From the NCBI GenBank assembly GCA_030830725.1, contig JAURMN010000166.1, forward strand, positions 1-22,375: 22,375 bases of DNA. The letters are read 5' to 3'. This document shows positions 16,107 to 22,375 of this stretch, piece by piece. Source of the DNA: Balneolales bacterium. GTDB lineage: Bacteria > Bacteroidota > Rhodothermia > Balneolales > Balneolaceae. Below the pieces are notes generated by a model. It was not told where the DNA came from, made no database searches, and worked only from the letters and a program-made list of their open reading frames with translations. Within the stretch, counting starts at the first letter, position 1; every line of letters begins with the position of its first letter. The position numbers and the translations under genes were made by a program.

Positions 16107-16361
16107 ATGAAAATAAAAAGTGTAGATAGAAATCAAATTAAGTTTACAAGATCATCAAGATCAAAATACAAAGAGCTCTATTCGTTTCTCGATTCACTCA
16201 AGCCTGGAGGAAAGGCTATTGAAGTGGAGTATAGCAGCCAAAAAGAGCTAAATTCGATTCGCAACCTTGTATATAACTACAACAAGACGCAAAAAACAAA
16301 AATCAAGAGTTCTTCTGACGCCAGAAATAGTAAAATTTATTTCTTTATCGGAACTCTCTAA
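16107..16361 (+). CDS. Hypothetical basic 84-residue protein
   Basis: I do not recognise this protein. It is small, basic and soluble, with no signal peptide or membrane segment. The pattern suggests an alternating helix/strand fold: a helix around SKYKELYSFLDSL, a Gly-Lys turn and strand KAIEVEY, a second helix SQKELNSIRNLVYNYNK, and a final strand ending KIYFFIGTL. Lys and Arg make up about a quarter of the residues, compatible with nucleic-acid binding, but no motif is seen. It stands alone between moxR and rpsA (convergent) and is more AT-rich than its neighbours. The coding call rests on a clean ATG-to-TAA frame and a protein-like composition. Confidence 0.6.
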   Translation: MKIKSVDRNQIKFTRSSRSKYKELYSFLDSLKPGGKAIEVEYSSQKELNSIRNLVYNYNKTQKTKIKSSSDARNSKIYFFIGTL

Positions 16362-16390
16362 GGCTTTAAGTAACACGGCGCGAATATGCA

Positions 16391-16423
16391 TAAAAAAAGG
16401 TGCTGAACATTGTCCAGCACCTT
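16391..16423 (-). terminator. Intrinsic terminator of rpsA
   Basis: On the minus strand a 9-bp stem AAGGTGCTG / CAGCACCTT with a 9-base loop runs into a T7 tract (the A run at 16392-16398 on the plus strand). It lies about 65 bases after the rpsA stop, a classic rho-independent terminator. The plus-strand reading lacks a T tract, so it would not efficiently stop transcription of the convergent small ORF. Confidence 0.85.
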
Positions 16424-16486
16424 CATACAATTTACCCTTTTGAGCGAAAATGCGGTTCGCTCTTTGGAAAGGCGAATTTTACTAAA

Positions 16487-18724
16487 TCATTCCTCTGATT
16501 TCTCTTTTGCGGCAGATTTAGTTGCTTTCTTCACTTTTTTCTCAGCTTGGGAAGCCTCTTCCTTAGCGGCTTGTGCTTCTGCCAATTTTTCGGCAAGTCC
16601 GGACATTTCGCCAAGTGTTGGTGTTGTTACAGAGCGGTTTATGTCACTGATACTTGCCTTTGGCGCTTTAGGAGCTTTTTTGGGCTTTGAGCTTTCTTTC
16701 GTGAGATCCTCCGCATTTTGCGTAAGCTCAACGATCTGACTTCCGTGATCAAAAGATAGAATCACGGCATCAATCTCAACCTCCTCTTTAAAGGATTCCT
16801 CTACCGATTCAACTGCTTCGGCAAAGCGATCTTTATTGAGGAATCCATCAAAACCGGCTTCAAGACTAACGTATAGACCGTTTTTGGTTACCTTAGACAC
16901 TTTTCCCCTAACCTTGGATCCAACAGTATTCTCATCTGTGAATTTCTCCCATGGATTTTCGAGACAGTCTCTATGAGAGAGGGTGATTCGACGATCTTCG
17001 GTATTGATGCCTTTGACCATTACCTCAATTTCCTGGCCTTTAGATACCACTTCAGATGGGTGGTTGATCTCTTTTGCTGACCAGGTAAGTTCGTTTTTAT
17101 GAACTAAACCGTCGATTCCTGGTTCCAATTCAACAAACGCTCCGAAGTTGGTGAGGTTACGCACCACTCCTTTGAAGACTTGGTTGATCGGATAACGTAA
17201 CACAAGATTTTCCCAAGGATCTTCCTGGAGTTGTTTAATTCCAAGAGAAATGCGGTGTTTATCTTCGTCAATGGTCAGAACAACACACTCCACAACATCT
17301 CCTTTTTGAAGGAGTTGTGACGGATGTTTGACATGCTGTGTCCAGGACATTTCACTGATGTGAATCAAGCCTTCTACACCTTTTTCAAGCTCCATGAAGG
17401 CTCCATAATCGGCAATCGAAACCACTCGACCCTGAACACGTTGCCCTTCAGGATATTTTTGTGTGATATGATCCCATGGATGTGGTTGCAATTGTTTAAG
17501 ACCCAAAGAAACACGCTTAGACTTTGAATCATAATCAATCACCGCGACGTTGATTTTTTGATCCAGTTGAACGATTTCACTTGGATGATCCACACGACCC
17601 CAAGAAAGATCGGTGATGTGGAGAAGTCCGTCTACCCCACCAAGATCGATAAAGACTCCGAAGTCGGTGATGTTCTTGACTGAGCCTTCCAATACCTGAC
17701 CTTTTTCGATCGATTCCAGGATTTCCTGGCGTTGATCTTCCAGGTCAGACTCAATTAGAGATCTGTGGGAGACCACAACATTTTCAGCCTGCATGTTGAG
17801 TTTCACAATTTGAAACTCCATCGTACGCTCCACATAGGCATCAAAGTCGCGAACCGGACGTACATCAATTTGAGATCCTGGAAGGAAGGCGTCGATTCCA
17901 AAAACATCCACAACCATACCGCCTTTGATTCTACGCTTAATGAGACCTTCGATCACTTCCTGAGTCTCATAGGCTCTTTCAATCTTCTCCCAAGCTTTCA
18001 AAATGTCAGCTTTTCTGCGGGATAGAATGAGTTGACCTTCACGGTCTTCAACTTTGTCTAAAAAGACTTCTACTTCGTCCCCGGGCTTGAGTGTTTCAAG
18101 CACTTTTGAGGCAAATTCATTAACAGGAACAATTCCTTCAGATTTAAATCCAATGTCAACAACGACATACTTTTGATCGACGGAAATCACCACACCGGTT
18201 ACAATTTCTTTTTCTTCAATCCGGTTAAGGGTGTTTTCATACATCGTAGCCAGTTCACCGAATTCCTCTTCGGTGTAATCATCAGAGCTGGCCTGAAGTT
18301 GCTCGAATGTATATACGACATCGCTAAGCTCTCCCGTGAATGTTGGGACAGTAGCAGGATCCACGGAAACCAATTCCTTTTCTTGCACTACATTTGTGGT
18401 CTCCTCAGGAGTCGTTTCAGAAGCCACTTCGCTGGCTGGCTTCTCATCAGCCTGAACGATTTCGGCTTCAATAGCATCCTCAGTTTCATTAGGGACGGCT
18501 TCCTCAGCGACGTCGTTCGCTTTTTTAGTCTCAGGGGCAATCACAGCATCCAAAGTTGAATCTTTAGCATTGGAAGAGGCTTTTGTGGTTTTGGCCGGTG
18601 ATTTTTTTGCTGCTTTTGAAGGAGATTTTACTTTATCTGAGGTCCCCTTAGTTTTTTTTGCAACTGTTGTTTCTGCAGCTTGGTCTTTGGTTTCGAGTTC
18701 TTCGTTTTTTACGTCTTCTGACAT
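16487..18724 (-). CDS. rpsA: 30S ribosomal protein S1
   Basis: This protein binds mRNA on the small ribosomal subunit and helps initiation. It has 745 residues, against about 557 in E. coli. Six S1 repeats are visible, at about residues 172-237, 255-321, 342-410, 427-497, 514-584 and 601-670. Repeats 3-5 carry the best-kept motif (for example DFGVFIDLGGVDGLLHITDL). The extra length is terminal. About 130 N-terminal residues consist of a Lys/Ala/Pro/Ser-rich part (KAAKKSPAKTTKAS) followed by a strongly acidic part; a C-terminal Lys/Ala/Glu-rich tail follows repeat 6. In a lineage that makes little use of Shine-Dalgarno pairing, S1 is expected to matter for start selection (inference). The partner upstream is cmk, the classic cmk-rpsA order. 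Confidence 0.97.
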   Translation of the reverse strand: MSEDVKNEELETKDQAAETTVAKKTKGTSDKVKSPSKAAKKSPAKTTKASSNAKDSTLDAVIAPETKKANDVAEEAVPNETEDAIEAEIVQADEKPASEVASETTPEETTNVVQEKELVSVDPATVPTFTGELSDVVYTFEQLQASSDDYTEEEFGELATMYENTLNRIEEKEIVTGVVISVDQKYVVVDIGFKSEGIVPVNEFASKVLETLKPGDEVEVFLDKVEDREGQLILSRRKADILKAWEKIERAYETQEVIEGLIKRRIKGGMVVDVFGIDAFLPGSQIDVRPVRDFDAYVERTMEFQIVKLNMQAENVVVSHRSLIESDLEDQRQEILESIEKGQVLEGSVKNITDFGVFIDLGGVDGLLHITDLSWGRVDHPSEIVQLDQKINVAVIDYDSKSKRVSLGLKQLQPHPWDHITQKYPEGQRVQGRVVSIADYGAFMELEKGVEGLIHISEMSWTQHVKHPSQLLQKGDVVECVVLTIDEDKHRISLGIKQLQEDPWENLVLRYPINQVFKGVVRNLTNFGAFVELEPGIDGLVHKNELTWSAKEINHPSEVVSKGQEIEVMVKGINTEDRRITLSHRDCLENPWEKFTDENTVGSKVRGKVSKVTKNGLYVSLEAGFDGFLNKDRFAEAVESVEESFKEEVEIDAVILSFDHGSQIVELTQNAEDLTKESSKPKKAPKAPKASISDINRSVTTPTLGEMSGLAEKLAEAQAAKEEASQAEKKVKKATKSAAKEKSEE

Positions 18725-18757
18725 TTAATTTACCTGTTTACTGATATTTACCTCAAC

Positions 18758-18774
18758 TCACTGACTCTCAGTGA
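18758..18774 (-). other. Hairpin in the rpsA leader
   Basis: A perfect inverted repeat TCACTGA / TCAGTGA with a 3-base loop lies 33-50 bases upstream of the rpsA ATG. No T tract follows, so it is not a terminator. It sits where a translational control element of the S1 mRNA could be. The function is inferred from position only. Confidence 0.35.
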
Positions 18775-18828
18775 AGTGGGATAATGAGTTTTAAACTTCG
18801 ATTGCTCGGCTAGTCATCCTAGTTGCAT

Positions 18829-18846
18829 TTGCTTTATTTAAAGCAA
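18829..18846. repeat. 8-bp inverted repeat between cmk and rpsA
   Basis: TTGCTTTA / TAAAGCAA with a 2-base centre is a perfect dyad in the 215-base cmk-rpsA gap. It could be an operator or transcript hairpin upstream of rpsA. No poly-T follows on either strand. Confidence 0.3.
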
Positions 18847-18939
18847 TCAGCGCCTGGATTTAACCCATGATTCAGCAAGGGCTGACCAAACAAATCGACT
18901 TGCGTCCATCGCAAAATGTTTGTGAAAGAGTCTGTTTGT

Positions 18940-19596
18940 TTATTGTTGTTTCTGTTTCTCCTGAATCAGCTGACAAATCAACTCTACCTGTTGGTCAAAC
19001 GTCAGTTTATCCGTCTTTACGAGAATGGCATCTTCTGCCATTCGGAGCGGGTCTGCGTCACGACCGGAATCAAGTTCATCTCGCTGAAGTATTTTATCTA
19101 ATACGTCTTGGTAATCAGCCTCATCCCCAGATTCTATTAGTTCACGTGTTCGACGTTTTGCTCTTACTGTCGGGCTGGCATCCATATAGATCTTGAGATC
19201 TGCCTCTGGAAAGACCGCTGTCCCGAGATCTCTTCCGTCGGCGATACAAACACTTTCCGAAATTGCTTTATGCATTATCTGGTTCACTAACGCTCTTACA
19301 TCTGGTCGGGAAGCGACTACACTGACTATTGATGAAATGGCTTCAGTTCTGATCTGATTCGTTACTTCAATCGAGTCTATCCATACACGAAACAGTCCAT
19401 TTTCGTAACGAAATGTGAGATTCAGATGATTCAATTTTTCAAAAAACGACATCTCTTTCCCTGATTTTAACCATGCCACCGTTACCGCCCTGTAGAGTGC
19501 TCCGGAGTCGAGATATTGGAGGCGCAATAGATTTGCAACCTGCCTTGCAGTAGAACTCTTCCCGGATCCAGCCGGGCCGTCGATGACAATAATCAT
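18940..19596 (-). CDS. cmk: Cytidylate kinase
   Basis: This enzyme phosphorylates CMP and dCMP to the diphosphates, using ATP, in pyrimidine nucleotide salvage. From the chosen start it has 218 residues, normal for the family. The P-loop GPAGSGKSS lies at residues 7-15, the CMP-site segment is DSGALYRAV, and ADGRDLGTAVFPEADLK precedes the lid. The frame is open to an ATG at 19638, but the ATG at 19596 gives the family-typical N-terminus MIIVIDGPAGSGKSS. rpsA lies 215 bases downstream on the same strand. rpsT is divergent across 152 bases. Confidence 0.95.
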   Translation of the reverse strand: MIIVIDGPAGSGKSSTARQVANLLRLQYLDSGALYRAVTVAWLKSGKEMSFFEKLNHLNLTFRYENGLFRVWIDSIEVTNQIRTEAISSIVSVVASRPDVRALVNQIMHKAISESVCIADGRDLGTAVFPEADLKIYMDASPTVRAKRRTRELIESGDEADYQDVLDKILQRDELDSGRDADPLRMAEDAILVKTDKLTFDQQVELICQLIQEKQKQQ

Positions 19597-19645
19597 AATC
19601 AGAACAGTTAAAATACGTTTTATAACAGGAGATTTCAAATTATTG

Positions 19646-19674
19646 TTGAATCCTATAGTAAAGCTCCTTATTAT
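19646..19674 (+). promoter_or_regulatory. rpsT: Candidate sigma70-like promoter of rpsT
   Basis: TTGAAT (19646-19651) and TATTAT (19669-19674) are separated by exactly 17 bases. Transcription would start near 19681, giving a leader of about 68 bases before the rpsT ATG. The -10 matches TATAAT at 5 of 6 positions and the -35 at 4 of 6. The organism's main sigma factor may prefer a different consensus, so this is a candidate only. Confidence 0.4.
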
Positions 19675-19697
19675 ATATGGCTATAAATATTTCGGCT

Positions 19698-19714
19698 TGA
19701 TACTATTTGTATCA
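19698..19714 (+). other. Dyad in the rpsT leader
   Basis: TGATAC / GTATCA with a 5-base centre; one G-U and one C-G pair could extend the stem outwards. It lies between the candidate promoter and the rpsT start, 35 bases before the ATG. It may be a leader hairpin for S20 control or an operator; it is not a terminator, since no T tract follows. Confidence 0.35.
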
Positions 19715-19748
19715 GGTTCACATATCGATAAAATGTTTAGTTAATTGT

Positions 19749-20003
19749 ATGCCACAGCATAAATCTGCTATCAAGCGCCTTAGACAAAATGAAAAACGTA
19801 GAGCTCATAACCGCTCACGTCGTTCCAAGATGAGAAGCTTGATCAAAAATGTTTTTGCCGCCACAAGCCAGACTGAGGGGGAAGTTGTACTCAAACAAGC
19901 AGTCGCCTACTTGGACAGAATGGCAGTTAAAAACCTTCTGCACAAGAATAATGCAGCTCGTAAGAAATCCAGACTCACTCGGTTCATCAACTCTCTTTCC
20001 TGA
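19749..20003 (+). CDS. rpsT: 30S ribosomal protein S20
   Basis: This is a primary 16S rRNA-binding protein of the small subunit, 84 residues, very basic and mainly helical. Typical family sequence: MPQHKSAIKRLRQNEKRR, SRRSKMRSLIKNVF, and near the C-terminus HKNNAARKKSRLTR. A longer open frame from 19707 adds 14 residues that do not look like S20, so the ATG at 19749 is used. gpmI follows after about 33 bases in the same direction. Confidence 0.96.
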   Translation: MPQHKSAIKRLRQNEKRRAHNRSRRSKMRSLIKNVFAATSQTEGEVVLKQAVAYLDRMAVKNLLHKNNAARKKSRLTRFINSLS

Positions 20004-20036
20004 CCCTTGTGATCCTCGGGTCTAATTTTGGTAAAT

Positions 20037-21554
20037 GTGAGTCCCGACAAAGCTTTTCTCATCATCCTTGACGGGTACGGCATATCCGCCGACCCGAGTA
20101 TTAGTGCGATATCCAACGCACAAAAACCAGTTCTAGATTCTCTTTTTGCAACATGGCCTCATGCTCAGCTTCTTGCGGACGGAGAACATGTAGGCCTCCC
20201 AAAAGGTCAGTTTGGAAATTCTGAAGTGGGTCATCTAAACATTGGTGCAGGTCGAATCGTATGGCAAGAATTAAGTCGCATAGATCGTGCCATTGAGGAC
20301 CACTCATTTTTTGAGAACGAAGTCTTACTTGATGCACTCGAACGTGCTAAAAAGAGTACCGTATTGCATGTGATGGGCTTACTTTCTGATGGTGGGGTTC
20401 ACTCCCATATTGACCATCTTAAAGCCTTGATTGCACTGGCCAAACAACAGGGTATCAAACACCTCCATCTTCACGCTTTTATGGATGGTCGAGACACTTC
20501 TCCTACATCGGGCGTGTCTTATCTTGAAGAGATTCAGGATACCATGAATGAGATAGGTCTTGGACAGATTAGCACAGTTATTGGGCGTTATTATGCGATG
20601 GATAGAGATCATCGTTGGGAGCGCACTGAACTGGCGTGGAAAGCTCTGACTCGAGGGGAGGGTCTTCAAACAACCGATTTTGTGGCATCTGTATCAGATT
20701 ACTATTCCAAAGGAATCACGGATGAATTTCTGCCCCCTATTGTGACTCCCTCGCCGGAGACTAACCGAATTCAAGAAGGCGACGCGGTGCTCTTCTTTAA
20801 TATTCGGGGAGATCGTACTCGACAAATCATTAAGGCACTCTTCGGATATCCCGAAATTCCATTTCACCCCGAAAATCTACATACCGATTTCACTTGTTTT
20901 ACTTCTTATGATGCACAGTTTCTAACACATGTGAAAGTTTCCTTCCCCCCCATTGATTTGTCGAATACTTTGGGAGAGGTTGTCAGTCAACACGGTCTTA
21001 AACAGATTCGCATTGCGGAAACTGAAAAGTATCCACATGTGACCTATTTTTTTAACGGTGGAAAAGAAGACGCACTCACTGGCGAGGAGCGAATTTTGAT
21101 TCCGAGTCCAAAAGTCGCAACCTATGATCTTAAGCCTGAAATGAGTGCTCCGCAAGTCGCTGATGCATTAGTTCCAAAACTTAGAGAGGCCGAGGCATCT
21201 TTGATTATACTGAATTTTGCGAACGCAGATATGGTGGGCCACACCGGGGACATGCAGGCGGCGATTAAAGCAGTGGAAGCGATAGATCAGGCTTTGGGGA
21301 GACTAGTTCCTGTAGCCTTGGAAAATGGATATCCAATGTTGATTATCGCTGATCATGGTAATGCAGACTGTATGATTCAGCCTGATGGGTCTCCTCACAC
21401 GGCTCATACCACATCTCCCGTACCCGTTTTGTTGGTCGGAAGAAATGATGTAGATGCACTTCGAGACGGAATTTTAGCCGACGTGGCTCCTACCCTTCTC
21501 AAGCTGATCGGGATTACTCCACCTTCAGAAATGACCGGTCTATCTCTTTTTTAG
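20037..21554 (+). CDS. gpmI: 2,3-bisphosphoglycerate-independent phosphoglycerate mutase
   Basis: This is a glycolytic and gluconeogenic enzyme that interconverts 3- and 2-phosphoglycerate through a phosphoserine intermediate and two metal ions. The GTG at 20037 gives 505 residues and places the metal ligand Asp12 (IILDGYG) and nucleophile Ser62 (FGNSEVGHLNIGAG) at the numbers known from the Geobacillus enzyme. The TTG at 20028 is possible and would add three residues. The remaining ligands are visible: NADMVGH (Asp398, His402), ADHGN (Asp439, His440) and HTAHTTSPVP (His457). It follows rpsT closely and may share its transcript. A short GACCC/GGGTC dyad just after the rpsT stop could act as a weak attenuator. 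Confidence 0.96.
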   Translation: MSPDKAFLIILDGYGISADPSISAISNAQKPVLDSLFATWPHAQLLADGEHVGLPKGQFGNSEVGHLNIGAGRIVWQELSRIDRAIEDHSFFENEVLLDALERAKKSTVLHVMGLLSDGGVHSHIDHLKALIALAKQQGIKHLHLHAFMDGRDTSPTSGVSYLEEIQDTMNEIGLGQISTVIGRYYAMDRDHRWERTELAWKALTRGEGLQTTDFVASVSDYYSKGITDEFLPPIVTPSPETNRIQEGDAVLFFNIRGDRTRQIIKALFGYPEIPFHPENLHTDFTCFTSYDAQFLTHVKVSFPPIDLSNTLGEVVSQHGLKQIRIAETEKYPHVTYFFNGGKEDALTGEERILIPSPKVATYDLKPEMSAPQVADALVPKLREAEASLIILNFANADMVGHTGDMQAAIKAVEAIDQALGRLVPVALENGYPMLIIADHGNADCMIQPDGSPHTAHTTSPVPVLLVGRNDVDALRDGILADVAPTLLKLIGITPPSEMTGLSLF

Positions 21555-21569
21555 CATTCATTCTGAATG
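21555..21569 (+). terminator. Weak hairpin after gpmI
   Basis: CATTCA / TGAATG with a 3-base loop begins immediately after the gpmI stop. It is followed by a T-rich stretch (21579-21590) that is not contiguous with the stem. The stem is short and AT-rich, so the call is weak. The rest of the 181-base gap before clpC shows no other clear element. Confidence 0.25.
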
Positions 21570-21735
21570 TTGCACTTGTTTTTCCTTTTTCGCTGTACTA
21601 CTTTGATCTGAAGATTCACCGAAAAGCGCTATGGAACGGTTTTTATTCCTGATTTCAGAGTTTCCCGAACTAAAATCTAAATCGTTCCGTTACATAGAGT
21701 GTTGTACCTTTAACTAATGCAATCGAAGCTTTCTA

Positions 21736-22375
21736 ATGGAAGGTAATTTCTCCAGTAAAGTCAGAGACGTCATTCAATTCAGTCGCGAAGAAGCCTTACG
21801 TCTCGGGCACGACTACATTGGCACTGAACATCTTCTTTTGGGCATTATTCGCCTAGGAGATGGTGTAGCCGTAAAAATCTTATTAAATCTGGAATGTGAT
21901 CTCAACTCCCTTAAAAGAACCATTGAGGATACTGTAAGAGGAACAGGCGGATCTGTTACCGTTGGGAATATTCCACTTACTAAGCAAGCCGAAAAAGTCC
22001 TTCGAATTACGTACTTGGAGGCTAAGCTTTACAAAAGTGACTCTATTGGTACAGAACATTTATTACTCTCACTCCTTAGAGACGAAGAAAATATTGCGGC
22101 CCAGATTTTATTGCAGTTCGATGTTACCTATGATGGGGTACGGGAAGAATTAGACCACATCATAACCGGTAAAGATCGCGAACAGGAAGTAACCCGCGAT
22201 GAGGAGACCGAGACCTCTGAACCAAGAAGAACCGTCGCCTCCTCTTCCTCTTCCTCTTCAAAAGGTCCTGGTCAGGGTGCAAGTCGTGAAAAACGAACAG
22301 TAGAGAAATCCAAAACTCCGGTTCTGGATAATTTCGGGCGGGATCTCACTGCTCTTGCAGAAGAAGACAAATTAG
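21736..22375 (+). CDS. clpC: ATP-dependent Clp protease ATPase subunit ClpC (N-terminal part)
   Basis: This is the start of an HSP100 unfoldase that feeds substrates to ClpP. Only 213 codons lie in the window; the AAA domains are off the right edge. Two Clp N-terminal repeats are visible. The first (about residues 3-66) contains SREEALRLGHDYIGTEHLLL. The second (about 80-142) contains ITYLEAKLYKSDSIGTEHLL. A charged linker follows with a run of seven serines (residues 169-175), encoded by TCC/TCT repeats at 22240-22260. The stretch TPVLDNFGRDLTALA then begins the segment leading into the first AAA domain. The ATG at 21736 is in a weak Shine-Dalgarno context. ClpA and ClpB are less likely because of the IGTEHLLLGI repeats and the linker ending. 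Confidence 0.93.
   Translation, partial: MEGNFSSKVRDVIQFSREEALRLGHDYIGTEHLLLGIIRLGDGVAVKILLNLECDLNSLKRTIEDTVRGTGGSVTVGNIPLTKQAEKVLRITYLEAKLYKSDSIGTEHLLLSLLRDEENIAAQILLQFDVTYDGVREELDHIITGKDREQEVTRDEETETSEPRRTVASSSSSSSKGPGQGASREKRTVEKSKTPVLDNFGRDLTALAEEDKL

Noticed and set aside
20002..20022. GACCC/GGGTC dyad between rpsT and gpmI as a terminator
   Set aside because: It has a 5-bp stem with an 11-base loop and only a short T stretch (TTTT at 20026-20029) beyond it; too weak to call.
21633..21688. GGAACG / CGTTCC inverted repeat upstream of clpC, considered as a stress-regulator operator
   Set aside because: The arms are 6 bp and 44 bases apart, do not match CIRCE or CtsR patterns I know, and could occur by chance.
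22240..22260. TCC/TCT tandem repeat as a phase-variable tract
   Set aside because: It encodes seven serines in the flexible ClpC linker; the repeat unit keeps the frame in multiples of three, so simple slippage would mostly change linker length.
1..22375. tRNA, rRNA, CRISPR, transposase or phage integration features
   Set aside because: None seen; the intergenic gaps are short and contain no cloverleaf, direct-repeat array or recombinase gene, and no target-site duplication was noticed around the Mrp insert.

Overview
The window is a stretch of bacterial chromosome of moderate, slightly AT-leaning composition with dense protein coding. The content suggests a member of the Bacteroidota/Rhodothermota/Balneolota group. 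The evidence is a start-site context almost without Shine-Dalgarno sequences, a long multi-S1-domain ribosomal protein S1, and a pterin-4a-carbinolamine dehydratase gene lodged inside the complex I genes. From memory, that last arrangement has been reported in Rhodothermus marinus. The placement is an inference; no rRNA or other marker is present.

Bases 1-5021 (minus strand) hold the distal proton-pumping arm of complex I: nuoL, nuoM, a pterin-4a-carbinolamine dehydratase gene and nuoN (running off the left edge). nuoM, the dehydratase gene and nuoN are packed tightly enough to imply translational coupling. Bases 13216-14904 (minus strand) hold nuoK and nuoJ, preceded by uppP. These two nuo blocks would normally be contiguous (nuoJ-K-L-M-N).

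Between nuoK and nuoL, on the opposite strand, lies an 11-gene Mrp-type cation/proton antiporter cluster (5376-13187). Its order is mrpE, F, G, a stand-alone DUF4040 protein, a stand-alone MbhE-like protein, mrpB, C, D, a second NuoL/M-like subunit, a small membrane protein and a third, longer NuoL/M-like subunit. The order of the first eight matches the membrane modules of archaeal Mbh/Mbs complexes rather than the Bacillus operon with a large fused MrpA. No hydrogenase-like or other redox subunit is present, so it is read as an antiporter. With nuoL, nuoM and nuoN, six antiporter-like subunits are encoded within 13 kb.

Bases 15016-22375 are mostly housekeeping: a MoxR ATPase with no DUF58/VWA partner, an unrecognised 84-residue ORF, rpsA (minus, with a clear intrinsic terminator), cmk (minus), rpsT and gpmI (plus), and the start of clpC (plus, running off the right edge). 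cmk and rpsT are divergent around a short control region containing a plausible sigma70-like promoter and a leader dyad.

The most noteworthy part is the combined nuo/pcd/Mrp locus. It joins NADH-driven proton pumping, Na+/H+ exchange and an unexplained pterin enzyme. No tRNA, rRNA, CRISPR array or transposase was seen.
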